Source: Streptomyces sp. NBC_00690 (GTDB lineage Bacteria; Actinomycetota; Actinomycetes; Streptomycetales; Streptomycetaceae). Taken from it: 64,000 nt of DNA. The notes beneath the pieces were generated by a model. It was not told the DNA's origin and did not search any database. It was given only the letters and a program-made list of their open reading frames with translations. Of the stretch, positions 1 through 8,156 are shown in pieces (within the stretch, counting starts at the first letter, position 1; each line of letters opens with the position of its first letter). The translations under genes and the position numbers were made by a program. Where the stretch lies: positions 62,001-126,000 of the forward strand of contig NZ_CP109009.1 in the NCBI RefSeq assembly GCF_036226685.1. The letters run 5' to 3'.

Positions 1-1
1 C

Positions 2-67
2 GAACGCGCGATCAACCGGCTCCAGCACGCAAGAGCAGTGGCAACCCGCTATGACAAGCGCGGCTAG
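2..67 (+). pseudogene. IS5-type transposase, C-terminal tail (cut by window edge)
   Basis: The first 21 codons read ERAINRLQHARAVATRYDKR and end in TAG. This matches the usual carboxy end of IS5-group transposases from Streptomyces (INRLK..RAVATRYDKR). Only the tail is visible because the window starts inside it, so whether the full element is intact cannot be judged. It marks an insertion-sequence boundary at the left edge. Confidence 0.7.
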
Positions 68-136
68 GTCTTCCTGGGCACGGCAACGGCAGCAGCTCTC
101 GTCATCTGGCTCCGGACATGACCGGGCTTGACGGCG

Positions 137-433
137 TCAGCCCACGGATGCACCTGGAGCCAATGCCAGGCCAGAGGTATCAAGGAAGGCTTCAAGGCTG
201 ATGACTCCGCTGCCGGTTCCGTCGTCCCATTCGGTCAGGAGCTCCGAGAGGCCCTCATTCCAGGAGTCGGATGTGTCGATGTCAGGGCCGGGATGACGCT
301 CGACGCAGCCAGCACCGTGCCGGTAACGAAGGGACAGGTACTGGCCCCCCGCTGTCCAGGCATCCCACTGGGACGGGTAGGCGGGACACGTCTGCACGAC
401 CCGCACCAGCATCAGACTCTCGACTTGACCCAT
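137..433 (-). CDS. Small conserved Streptomyces hypothetical protein
   Basis: A 98-residue acidic protein starting MGQVESLMLVRVV and containing WDAWTAGGQYLSLRYRHG and a C-terminal GVISLEAFLDTSGLALAP. The composition and the pattern of an N-terminal beta-rich half followed by an acidic half look like a small hypothetical family I remember from Streptomyces, but I cannot name a function. It has no signal peptide or membrane segment. The plus strand over the same bases also stays open but reads as a basic, low-complexity shadow. It stands alone between an IS tail and a helicase fragment. Confidence 0.55.
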   Translation of the reverse strand: MGQVESLMLVRVVQTCPAYPSQWDAWTAGGQYLSLRYRHGAGCVERHPGPDIDTSDSWNEGLSELLTEWDDGTGSGVISLEAFLDTSGLALAPGASVG

Positions 434-516
434 CCGAGAATGGTCGCGCGCCTACGGAACTCGGGCAATCGACTTCAGGTCGACGGCAACCGTGGTCGGC
501 CGGACAAGTCCTAGGA

Positions 517-605
517 GTATGGATCTCCAGCGCCCGAGCAAGGAGGACAAACTCACCCCAGAACAGTTGGACGCACTGCGCAGGCTGGGGGTGCAGCGGG
601 CGTGA
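517..605 (+). pseudogene. Helicase-associated-domain C-terminal remnant
   Basis: A short frame reads LQRPSKEDKLTPEQLDALR then RLGVQRA and a stop. The LTPEQ..AL..LG element followed by a stop is the end of the helicase-associated repeats found in large Streptomyces helicase-like proteins. No upstream in-frame coding sequence supports it, so this is a fossil tail. A second fragment of the same domain type lies near 2,500-2,705. From 606 to 841 I see nothing else. Confidence 0.4.
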
Positions 606-841
606 CACGCTCTACCACCGGCCGCTGAACCCGACGGCCAAGCGAAGACCACACCAAACCCCGGGGACACGGCGGGTTCCCGGGTTCTCGTATCTATCTG
701 CAGGTTCAGGCTTCTGGCCGCTGGGGCGCGGTAACGCGTCGCACAAACCGCCATTTACGCGAACCCCTTCCCGCCTCACGGATCGCGTGTAACTGGGTGT
801 TGGGTCGGCCCCGAAGGTTCGGAGGGCTTGTGGGCGTGTTC

Positions 842-1843
842 TCACCGCACCGGGCCGGCCTGTGGTCTTGTGGTGCGGGCGGCGTGGGCGTAGCGGGCGG
901 CGAGGTCCCCGAATGCGGTGGCCAGTTGGGGTGGGCCGATGACTTCGATGTCGGTGTCGAAGCGGCCGATGGCGGCGGCGAGTCCGGTCCATGACCAGGA
1001 GCCGAGGATGAGCCGGCAGTGACGGGGGCCGAGTTCCTCAACGATGCCGTCCTGGGTGAAGGGTGCGACGTCGGCGGCCGGGAGGCGGAGGATGACTTCG
1101 CCTTGGCAGGGCCAGTCGGTGGTGGTGCCGTCGTTGCCGCGGAATCGGCTGGTGATGAAGGTGGAAAGGTTGCCGCTGGGGAGGTCTCGAGGCGTGAAGC
1201 GGGGGCCGGTGGGTGTGCGGGGCTGGATGCGGTCGACGCGGAAGGTGCGCCAGTCCTCGCGGTGGAGGTCCCAGGCCACGAGGTACCAGCGGTGACGCCA
1301 GGTGACCAGGTGGTGGGGTTGTACGCGGCGGACGTCATCGGCCGAGGTGCTGGGAATCGGGGAGTAGTCAAAGCGCAGTTCCTCGCGGGTGTGGATGGCG
1401 CGGCTCAGGTCCATCAGGACCTGAGCGTCGACCTGGGGGGTGCCGCCGGCCGCGGCGGGCGGTTGGACGGCGGTGATGTGCAACAGGTCGATACGGTGGC
1501 GCAGGCGGGGTGGCATGACCTGGCGGAGGGTGGCCAGCGCGCGGGTGGCGTCTTCGGCGACGGTGGTGCTGGCGGCCGCGGTCTGCAGCGCGACGGCCAG
1601 GGCGACGGCCTGGTTGTCGTCGAACAGCATGGGCGGCAGGTGAGTGCCGGCCTCCAGGCGGTAGCCGCCGGCTGGTCCTTTGAGGGTCTTGATCGGGTAG
1701 TCGAGTTCGCGCAGGCGGTCGATGTCACGGCGCACCGTGCGCGACGTGATGCCGAGACGTTCGGCGAGATCATCGCCGGACCAGTCACGGGGTGTTTGAA
1801 GGAGGGAGAGCAGCGCGAGGAGCCGGGCAGATGTTTTATGCAT
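842..1843 (-). CDS. WYL-domain transcriptional regulator (HTH_11 + WYL)
   Basis: A 333-residue DNA-binding regulator. Residues 1-60 form a winged helix-turn-helix (LLALLSLLQ..DWSGDDLAERLGITSRTVRRDIDRLR) of the DeoR/HTH_11 type. Residues about 130-230 form a WYL-type sensor domain with YSPIPS, VQPHHLV and WYLVAWDLHREDWRTFRVDRI. Such proteins bind ligands or nucleic acid through the WYL fold and usually control a neighbouring gene. The frame is open 27 codons further upstream, but the ATG at 1843 has GGGAG about 10 nt ahead, so I chose it. It diverges from the VOC gene at 2005, with 161 bp between them as a shared promoter, so control of that gene and of itself is likely. Confidence 0.85.
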   Translation of the reverse strand: MHKTSARLLALLSLLQTPRDWSGDDLAERLGITSRTVRRDIDRLRELDYPIKTLKGPAGGYRLEAGTHLPPMLFDDNQAVALAVALQTAAASTTVAEDATRALATLRQVMPPRLRHRIDLLHITAVQPPAAAGGTPQVDAQVLMDLSRAIHTREELRFDYSPIPSTSADDVRRVQPHHLVTWRHRWYLVAWDLHREDWRTFRVDRIQPRTPTGPRFTPRDLPSGNLSTFITSRFRGNDGTTTDWPCQGEVILRLPAADVAPFTQDGIVEELGPRHCRLILGSWSWTGLAAAIGRFDTDIEVIGPPQLATAFGDLAARYAHAARTTRPQAGPVR

Positions 1844-2004
1844 GGCACTCATACTCCCTGAAGTACCGGACACAACCTGTCCTCTACCTCTGCCATCGTG
1901 GCATACGAGCCGTTCGGGAGGCATCGCTCCTCCTGGTCACGGCAGCCGCCGCTGGAGCTGGGACGGTAGGCGGTGTATTCATCACATCGAGCAAGGAGCA
2001 GGTC

Positions 2005-2427
2005 ATGTCCGTCACGACCACCACTCACCTGAACTTCCGGGGCACCGCACGTGAGGCGCTGGACTTCTACCAGTCCGTCTTCGGCGGGCGTACTGTCGCG
2101 GTCACCTACAAGGACGCGGGCGCCGTGCAGGACGAGAGTGAGGCGGACTGGGTGATGTGGGGCGAGGTGGCCGGCGACAACGGCTTCCACGTCATGGCCT
2201 ACGACGTGCCCTCGCGGCTCCCCTGGAACCAGGGCGAGAACCCGTTCTTCGTCTCCGTGCGTGGCGACGAAGCCGAGGAGATCAGCGCCCTGTGGGGCAA
2301 GCTCGCCGAGCGCTCGACCATCGTGCGTCCGCTGGAGCCCGCGCAGTGGGCACCGCTGTACGGCATGCTCACCGACCGCTTCGGCATCACCTGGGTCCTG
2401 GACGTCACCGCTCCGTACAACGACTGA
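2005..2427 (+). CDS. VOC-family (PhnB-like) protein
   Basis: A 140-residue protein of the vicinal-oxygen-chelate superfamily, PhnB/3-demethylubiquinone-methyltransferase-like branch. It shows HLNFRGTAREALDFYQSVFGG at the start, the central GFHVMAYDVPS, and NPFFVSVRGDEAEEI, ending with the DRFGITWVLDV strand typical of this branch. The ATG follows AAGGAGCAGGTC, a good ribosome binding site. It is cytosolic, and its substrate is unknown. Divergence from the WYL regulator is a common Streptomyces arrangement and suggests that regulator controls it. Confidence 0.85.
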   Translation: MSVTTTTHLNFRGTAREALDFYQSVFGGRTVAVTYKDAGAVQDESEADWVMWGEVAGDNGFHVMAYDVPSRLPWNQGENPFFVSVRGDEAEEISALWGKLAERSTIVRPLEPAQWAPLYGMLTDRFGITWVLDVTAPYND

Positions 2428-2489
2428 ACCGACCCCATCACCACCGTGGACGGCTGCGACGGGAAGCCGTGGGCGCACTCCTGCCCGGC

Positions 2490-2705
2490 AGCGGCGCTCG
2501 GCCCGACTGCTCCTGGAGATCCTGTGCCACGGCGACGGCGCCTGCCTGCATGACATTGAGGTCGAGGCCGGCGCCACGAAGGCGTTCCCAGTGGGGCGAT
2601 CGGTCCACCAACAACGGAAGGCGCTGCGGACGGGTGAGTTTGAGGAGCAGCGCAAAACCCAACTCGACGCGCCAGAAACCGGGACGGAGTGGAAACCCGG
2701 CGCTC
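2490..2705 (+). pseudogene. Helicase-associated-domain remnant
   Basis: One frame reads through about 70 codons with FPVGRSVHQQRKALRTGEF, then EEQRKTQLDAPETGTEWKPG. This is the fold of one helicase-associated repeat (G..V..QR...R.G.L...R...LD..G..W.PG) from large Streptomyces helicase-like proteins. No start codon or helicase motor domain is present. The frame continues into DNA without coding character. It is probably a second shard of the kind of gene that left the fragment at 517-605. Confidence 0.4.
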
Positions 2706-2800
2706 TTCGCTCTGAGCGACAAGTGGTGGCCAGGTCCCACCCACAGAACCACTCCGCCAACCACCGCGCGCCATCACACCAGCGGTGGCGACGCACCGAC

Positions 2801-3192
2801 GCGCACCAGTGCAGCGCACTCCCCCACCCGACGGTGCGCACCGAGTGGACTCCCCCCATCCGGGGCGCGCACCACGATGCCCCCCCACCACCACCAGGTG
2901 CGCACGAACTCGCGCACTCCCACCCGGCAGAGCGCGCTGCGGGCCCCAGAGGGAGCGGCATCGTCCGAGCCGCGCACCCCCTACACACGGTGCACGCTAC
3001 GCAGGGAGCGAGAGATCACCCCGTCGCCACCGCCCATCGCGGGGCCCGTGCATGGCCCCGCTGGCGCGGTAGCGGACGTGGTCTAGGGGAAACGTCGAGA
3101 AACTCGCAGAAACCCGTCGCTGGACAAGGGTTGCTTTCCACCCGAGGACGGATCGGAATCCGGCTGCGCACCTGGTCAAGGGGCAGCGCACC
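2801..3192 (+). repeat. Cluster of GCGCACC heptamers in a gene-free stretch
   Basis: Six exact copies of GCGCACC lie on the plus strand at 2801, 2836, 2867, 2972, 3166 and 3186, with near matches such as GGTGCGCACG (2897) and GCGCACT (2814). One copy sits in the perfect 10-bp palindrome GGTGCGCACC (2833-2842). No convincing gene lies between 2,706 and 3,433. The spacing is irregular. It could be a regulator-binding array, an iteron-like replication or transfer locus, or chance in GC-rich DNA. Confidence 0.35.
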
Positions 3193-3433
3193 GAGCGCAC
3201 GACACCCGATGCGCCGTCACCCACTGTGTACGCACCGGGCCGAGTGGCGTGAGAAGGGCGGGCACTGGGGCTCGCGCCTGGCCTGGCGCCTCGGTCCGCA
3301 GTGCAGGGGCGGGGCATGCCTGCCGTCATCCCGGGTGTCGGGCGGCTTCTTCACCCGTTCCGGGTGTTGCGTCGCAGAGGGGGACTGGACTCCGTCGCCC
3401 ACAGCGGTTTCCTTGGCGACCAGATTGACTCGG

Positions 3434-3497
3434 CAGTCGAAGGTGAACTGCGCAGCGATCTTCCCCGCCGTGATTGGGCGGTGCTCCGCTATCCCGG
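3434..3497 (+). repeat. Dispersed repeat, copy 1 (partner at 14,522)
   Basis: About 64 bp here match 14,522-14,585 with only a few substitutions, including the identical core GAAGGTGAACTGCGCAGCGA and its continuation. Neither copy lies in a recognisable gene. On the minus strand it reads HRPITAGKIAAQFTF, which may be a sliver of a lost coding sequence. Confidence 0.6.
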
Positions 3498-3768
3498 CTA
3501 CTCGGCCGACTGGTCAACCTACTCCTCACGTTCTGGCCGACCTCAAGGGAATGGCAGGCAGGGGGCGCTCTAGTGGGGCGCCGACTGATCGTTGTACTTA
3601 TCACGCGTATCACGCCGGGTTGTTGAGCTCCTCGCAGGCAATCGGCATGATGAGTGGCTCCTTGGGGGTGCGTTCTGCGAGAGCGAACGGAAGATTGCCG
3701 AGCGATCGCACGACAGGGCGGGACCGCATCCCCTGGCCGCAGTTCACTGTTGGAGGAGAAGGAACCCC

Positions 3769-4188
3769 ATGAAGTTGAGATTCGCTGCCGCAGCCGTCGC
3801 AGGCTGTGCCACCTTCGCCATGACGATATCTCCCGCACAGGCTGACAACGTTGCCTCCAGTCCCCGTGCGTCGGTCATCTACTGTCAGTGGCTGGATGAC
3901 AACGGCGGGCCCGCGGTCGGCATGGGCTGCTTCGATCACGTCGGGGACGTGATCACTGCCGAGGACAGACGGAGTGATGGCCTGCGGGTAGTCGTGGAGA
4001 CCAAGTACAACTACAACCGCGCCAATGACGAGTGCCACGCAGCTGGCGGCTCCGGAACGACCAAGGTCTGCAACTACAACATGAAGGAATCCGGCAAGGT
4101 CAGCTTCCGCGTCCTCACCCGAAACGGCGCTAACGGAGCGAACGTGCACACAGGCGCCTGGGGCCCGTGGAACAACATTTCTGGGTAA
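3769..4188 (+). CDS. Secreted small protein of unknown function
   Basis: A 139-residue protein with a clear Sec signal peptide: MKLRFAAAAVAGCATFAMTI followed by SPAQA/DN, with cleavage expected near residue 26. The mature part has four cysteines (YCQW, GCFDHVGD, DECHAAGG, KVCNYNMKE) that could form two disulphides, and a C-terminal aromatic stretch WGPWNNISG. The ATG follows GGAGGAGAAGGAACCCC. I do not recognise the family; it resembles the many small extracellular Streptomyces proteins. The frame is open further upstream, but without a ribosome binding site there. Confidence 0.75.
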   Translation: MKLRFAAAAVAGCATFAMTISPAQADNVASSPRASVIYCQWLDDNGGPAVGMGCFDHVGDVITAEDRRSDGLRVVVETKYNYNRANDECHAAGGSGTTKVCNYNMKESGKVSFRVLTRNGANGANVHTGAWGPWNNISG

Positions 4189-4355
4189 CCTTCCCCCGCC
4201 TGAATGCGACTCGGCAACACACGCTCCCCTTCTCGCCTCACGGGGGCGGGGACGGCGCGTCAGGTACTCGGCGCGGGGACGTGTACCCCGCCCCCGCTGC
4301 CGGCGCCCAGGGCGGCGAACATGCGTTGACGCCGGAGCAGATCCGGGTGACCCAC

Positions 4356-4402
4356 TCCCGTCCCGGGCTGCGAACGGCCAACGTCCGCAGCCCGGGACGG
4401 GA
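4356..4402. terminator. Perfect 17-bp inverted repeat, candidate terminator
   Basis: TCCCGTCCCGGGCTGCG at 4356-4372 is exactly complementary to 4386-4402, with a 13-nt loop. It lies about 170 bp downstream of the secreted-protein gene and just before a hydrolase fragment. There is no T-run, as is usual for Streptomyces hairpin terminators. Confidence 0.45.
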
Positions 4403-4419
4403 ACCTCTCGCACTCACAA

Positions 4420-4616
4420 GCCCACGACATCTTCCTCCCACCCCACCGACTACGCCGCGCAGTACGCGACATCCTCAAAAACGACCTACAAGTCGTCCCC
4501 GGCGGCGGACACCTCCTCGTCGAGGAACACCCCGAACTCCTCACCAACCTGCCAGCGGCAACCCGCGAGCCGCCGGAGAAGAAACCGGCGACAAAGGTGC
4601 CGGAACAGCGCGATAG
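4420..4616 (+). pseudogene. Alpha/beta-hydrolase C-terminal fragment, partial copy of the gene at 15,627
   Basis: The frame reads HDIFLPPHRLRRAVRDIL, then a GGGHLLVEEHPELL motif. It matches the carboxy end of the intact hydrolase at 15627-16514 (VFLPPHRLRRAVRDTL; GAGHLLVEEHPELV). About 41 bp starting near 4431 are identical, and the rest is clearly related. Only the last ~60 codons are present, including the catalytic-histidine loop, but no nucleophile. The end frame differs from the intact gene by an indel. Confidence 0.75.
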
Positions 4617-4789
4617 ACGACGCCCGGCCTGTCGCAGACCACCCCGGTGCACCCCATCCCCCACCAGAGGCAAAGCACAGGTGTCGGCCCGGGGACGCAA
4701 CCCACACCGAGCACAACCGAGGGCAGCCGGTCAGACAACGGTCCCGTGATGTGCGCCGCCGGCACACTGCCACTCCCCCGGGCCGGACC

Positions 4790-5016
4790 GCCGTCCAGCT
4801 CGGTAACGCCCGGTACGACGTCGGCGAGATGACACGCACTCTCGACCGCCTGCTCGGCCCGCTGATCGACCCCGGCGCGGCCCGCGCGTTCAGGCCCATA
4901 CCCAGGTCAACAATGCAGCCGGGGAAGCGATCACCACGGATCACGCTGGTACTCAGTGGTGGAAGCGGCGACTACAGGCGCTCGCGCGCGACCGCCGCCT
5001 CGCACGCACCGTATAG
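4790..5016 (+). pseudogene. Frameshifted gene remnant, unknown function
   Basis: Two frames in succession look coding. The first reads VQLGNARYDVGEMTRTLDRL and LGPLIDPGAARAF. The second, one frame away from about 4890, reads HTQVNNAAGEAITTDHAG then TQWWKRRLQALARDRRLART and a TAG at 5014. Together they resemble a single protein broken by an indel near 4885-4895. I cannot assign a family. The remnant sits among several other unrelated fragments. Confidence 0.3.
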
Positions 5017-5277
5017 GACCGGGTGGCGGGTATGCCTCAGTCGTCTTCCAACGGTCGTCGGCAAGAGTTCGCTTCGAGCAGACCGGCAACTGTTCCGAAC
5101 CGGGTCGGCTCGTTCCCCGGCGCTGGTGTGCGTGTCGGGCTCGGACGATGAGGCAGGTGGCGCAGTAGCCGGCGCCGACGCTCACCAGCAGGGTGTGGCT
5201 CCCGGGTGGGGGCCGTTGCTTGAGGGTGAAGGCGAGGTTGGCGATGCGGTCGCCGCCTCCGAGGTGACCAGTGTGGG

Positions 5278-5540
5278 AGCCGTACCGCCCGCACCGCCCT
5301 CGCCGATGCCGGCCTCACCCCCGAGGACGTGGACCTTCTCATCCACTGCTGGGTTTACGAACAGGATGAGGGGGTCTGGAGCCCCGCCCACCGCGTCGCC
5401 CGGCTCACCGGTGCGCACCACTGCATGGCGTTCGGCCTGCTGCAGCAGTCCAACAGCGGAGCCACAGCGATCGAGACAGCCCTCCACAGAATCACCACGG
5501 ACCCCAGAACCACCACGGTCTTGATCACCACCGCCGACAA
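5278..5540 (+). pseudogene. Ketoacyl-ACP synthase III-like internal fragment
   Basis: The frame reads ARTALADAGLTPEDVDLLIH and CWVYEQDEGVWSPAH, followed by GATAIETALHRITTDPRTTT and VLITTADK. This is the N-terminal thiolase-fold half of FabH/CerJ-like ketosynthase III enzymes, where DVDLLIH leads the core strand and VLITTAD the next one. The active-site cysteine region is replaced by HCMAFGLLQQSN with no matching Cys-containing loop complete, and both ends are missing. It is interrupted by an antisense DinB fragment, so it cannot encode a functional enzyme. Confidence 0.6.
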
Positions 5541-5544
5541 GACG

Positions 5545-5640
5545 ATGCAGGTCGTATTCGCCGAGTCCCTCCAGCCTGGAGAGCAGACCAGCCCGTGCAG
5601 CCCGCAGCTTGCGGTGCAGCTCCGCTTTGAGATCAGTCAT
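5545..5640 (-). pseudogene. DinB-family N-terminal fragment
   Basis: Starting at the ATG at 5640 the frame reads MTDLKAELHRKLRAARAGLL then SRLEGLGEYDLH. This is the first helix of actinobacterial DinB-like proteins (MTDLK.ELHR.L...R..LL.KL.GL.EYD.R). The similarity stops after about 32 codons, where the ketosynthase fragment begins on the other strand, so the two fossils meet at about 5,540. Confidence 0.55.
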
Positions 5641-5993
5641 CCCACGGGTGGCAGGAGCGAGATCGGCATCAAGGTGATCGCCACGTCCTTTCACGCCTCG
5701 GACCGCCTGAGCATCGTGCAGCCGGTGGACCTTCCCGAACCCCGGCGCTGGAGCAGAACGGATGCGGGACCGGAGAAGAGGTGGCGACAGCGCGAACCAA
5801 CTCCCGGGAGCACCTGAACGGACCCCGTTGTGCAGTCAGCGGGATGCGGATGCGCTCGTTGTACGTCAGTGGCGCCTCCGGTGACATGGTCGACTCGGCC
5901 ACGCACGGCCACGGGAGGTACGTCGCCTCATCTCCTGATCGCCGTGCGGGCAGCGGTAGGGAACTCAGTGGCGAGAGCGGCGGGCCGTTTTCC
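5641..5993. other. Gene-free stretch
   Basis: Open frames exist on both strands but none has a ribosome binding site plus recognisable protein character. I see no RNA gene and no repeat here. Confidence 0.4.
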
Positions 5994-7145
5994 TTATGTG
6001 CACAGAGCGGTATCAAGGACGTCGTTGGCGTGTTCCACGGACGGGTGTGAAGCCAGGCGGATTCCGGTCAGGGCGAGGGTGGCCGCGTGGCCATTGTCAG
6101 TGACTCCGCTGAGGGTCTTGTAGCCGGGGATGTCACCGCCGTGCCCCCAGACCAGTCCGCCGCAGCTCAGCGGGGCGCTAAGCAGACCGAGCCCGTAGCG
6201 CCAGCCCGGCCAGAGCTTGTCGGCGGGGACCGTGGTCCGCATCTGCTCCAGCAGCGCGGGATTCAGCAGCCGTCCGTTCATGAGCCCGGAGAAGAAGCGG
6301 CTGAGATCGCTCGGGGTGGCGATCATACTTCCGACGGCCCAGGCCCACGATGGGTCCATCCTGGTGATGTTCCGGGGTGTCTGCTCCGGGTCGTCCGCGT
6401 GGTAGCCCTGGGGGTGCGGGCCCCGGATGCCGCGTTCGCCGGGGACGGGGGTGTAGGTGTCGCGCAGCCCGAGCGGTTGGAGGATCCGCCGTTCGATCTC
6501 CTCGGCTGGCGGACGGCCGGTGACCTTCTGCACCAGCAGACCGGCCAGCAGGAAGTTGGTGTTGCTGTACGACCAGTCCGTGCCCGGCGGGAAGGTCGCC
6601 TTGTGGGCCGGCGCCAGGTCGAGCAGTTCGCGCGGCTCCCAGTAGATGTCGCGGATCCTGAACCAGTCCGGGTCCAGGTAGTCGGTGTAGTTGGGCAGTC
6701 CGCTGGTGTTCTGGAGCAACTGCCGGACGGTGATGTTCCGCCCGTCGATGTCCTCGCCGCGCACCAGCCCCGGCAGATGGGTCTCGATGGGCCCGTCCAG
6801 ATCCACCCGGCCCTCGCCGACGAGCTGGAGCACCACCACGGCGAGATAGGTCTTGCTGTTGCTGCCGATGCGCACCCGCCCGTCGGACGGCACCGGCGCC
6901 CCCGTATCCAGATCGGCTACCCCGGCAGTGAGATGACGGAACCGCCGATCGCCCGGACCTCGCACGGCAGCCAGGGCACCTGGCCACCTGTCCTCGGTCA
7001 CCAGCCGCTCCATGCCCCGCTGTACCGGGTCCTCAGCCATGGGCAAGCCCGCCGCCGGGGTACTCACCAGCAAGGCGCCGAGCGCGGCCGGCGCGACCAG
7101 CGCCCTCGCCGCCCTCCGGGAACGGGTACAACAGTGTCCGGCCAA
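5994..7145 (-). CDS. Secreted serine hydrolase (beta-lactamase class C / D-Ala-D-Ala carboxypeptidase family)
   Basis: A 383-residue exported serine hydrolase. A basic N-terminus, RSRRAARALVAPAALGALLV, leads to an STPAAG cleavage region. The active-site SxxK is IGSNSK. The second motif is SYSNTNF (YxN), and the third is VWGHGGDIPGY (HGG), so all three catalytic motifs of this fold are present. QLLQNTSGLPNY is the usual strand before the YxN. Likely substrates are peptidoglycan stem peptides, other D-amino-acid peptides or esters. The TTG at 7145 has AAGGAG 8 nt upstream, which decides the start although the frame remains open to 7667. It is related to, but clearly distinct from, the duplicated hydrolases at 8157 and 18691. 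Confidence 0.85.
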   Translation of the reverse strand: MAGHCCTRSRRAARALVAPAALGALLVSTPAAGLPMAEDPVQRGMERLVTEDRWPGALAAVRGPGDRRFRHLTAGVADLDTGAPVPSDGRVRIGSNSKTYLAVVVLQLVGEGRVDLDGPIETHLPGLVRGEDIDGRNITVRQLLQNTSGLPNYTDYLDPDWFRIRDIYWEPRELLDLAPAHKATFPPGTDWSYSNTNFLLAGLLVQKVTGRPPAEEIERRILQPLGLRDTYTPVPGERGIRGPHPQGYHADDPEQTPRNITRMDPSWAWAVGSMIATPSDLSRFFSGLMNGRLLNPALLEQMRTTVPADKLWPGWRYGLGLLSAPLSCGGLVWGHGGDIPGYKTLSGVTDNGHAATLALTGIRLASHPSVEHANDVLDTALCT

Positions 7146-7397
7146 AACGATCACTCCTTCTGCGAGTCCTGCCCGAAGGCCCACACCCGGGCAGGACCCA
7201 GCATCAGGGAACCCGAACCAGCAATGCGCGGCAGCGGACCGCCATACCCCCGTGTTCCCGCGCCCCACCCATTTAGAGCCACCCATACGGAGGCACCGCC
7301 GGGCCCCGTGGGAGTCCCCTCCCAAGACACGCTCACGGCCCAGGACCCAGAAGCAGCACAAACCCGCCGCCTGGGCAGAGCTCTCAGGGGGCGGTGT

Positions 7398-7667
7398 CCT
7401 CCACGAGCGTTGCCGATCCGGTTCTGCCGAGAGCGGGGCCGGCGCGACTGCCCAGCAGCGAAGCGGCGCTGTCCCGCGTTCCGCAGTCGCTTGCGTTGCT
7501 TGCGCAGCTCCGCCTTCCTCATTCTGTTCGCTCTTCGGTTTCCGGGGGCGCTGCCAGACCGGCTCCCACAGCAACGGCGGCCCGTATATGTCGGCGCGCT
7601 CCTGGAGGTCCTTCCTCAACCGGGCGGCGATGGCCTTAATCCTCGGGTCCGGGGACCGTGTGGTCAT
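7398..7667 (-). pseudogene. Truncated or chimeric small gene
   Basis: An ATG at 7667 with GGGAGGACTCGG upstream begins MTTRSPDPRIKAIAARLRKD, then ERADIYGPPLLWEPVWQRPR, which looks coding. After about 60 codons the frame becomes low-complexity and passes through the 44-bp repeat shared with 36,139-36,182, where it reads VAPAPLSAEPDRQR, like the C-terminus of the regulator at 36124. The gene thus appears to be a fusion of an unknown N-terminus with a copied tail. The same frame runs on into the hydrolase at 5994, but that gene has its own start. Confidence 0.4.
7407..7450. repeat. 44-bp dispersed repeat, copy 1 (partner at 36,139)
   Basis: Identical to 36,139-36,182 at 42 of 44 positions by eye. 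In the second location it encodes the carboxy end of a coiled-coil HTH regulator. Confidence 0.65.
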
Positions 7668-7769
7668 CCGAGTCCTCCCGTGGGTATCGCCCCGCCCGCC
7701 CGGGGTGGGGCGGGCCGCTGGGTGTGGTGCGTCGGGTCCGGTGGCGCCATGGGCTGGGAGCCGGAGCGG

Positions 7770-7935
7770 TGCGCGGCAGCTCGGTCCTTCACGCCTTTCT
7801 GGAGCTGGGCGGCCATCTCAGCAACGGCCGTGTCGATCAATGGACGAAGACGTTCACCGACCTGCGGCTCAGCGCGGCCATCATCGACCGGCTGACTTCA
7901 ACGGCGCCATCATCCAGGCCGGCACCGAGTCCTAA
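7770..7935 (+). pseudogene. IstB-like IS21-family ATP-binding protein, C-terminal remnant
   Basis: The frame reads HLSNGRVDQWTKTFTDLRLS then AAIIDRLT, and one frame away FNGAIIQAGTES. This is the end of IstB helper ATPases (W...F.D.RL.AAI.DRLTFNG.II..GT.SYR). A single-base shift at about 7898 breaks it, and a stop follows at the position of the conserved tyrosine. No IstA or upstream IstB sequence is present, so this is an IS21 fossil. Confidence 0.6.
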
Positions 7936-8156
7936 TACCTGCTCACATCAGGGCCACACCGGACAGGCCCCGGAGGCTGACCGGGCGCCAGAGGGAGGGG
8001 CCGAACCGCACGATAGCCAGCCAGCCGGCCAGGCCAAGAGCGGGAACCGGCCAGCGACGCCAAGGGGCGGCCTTGGACACTTCGGCTCCCATCCTGCTCA
8101 GGCGCGCGTTCCCGGGGCAGTTGGGGTACCAGTGGAGACGGATCAGGCCCTTGAGG

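Noticed and set aside
6087..7895. 602-codon open frame on the plus strand
   Set aside because: Antisense to the serine hydrolase at 5994; shadow composition.
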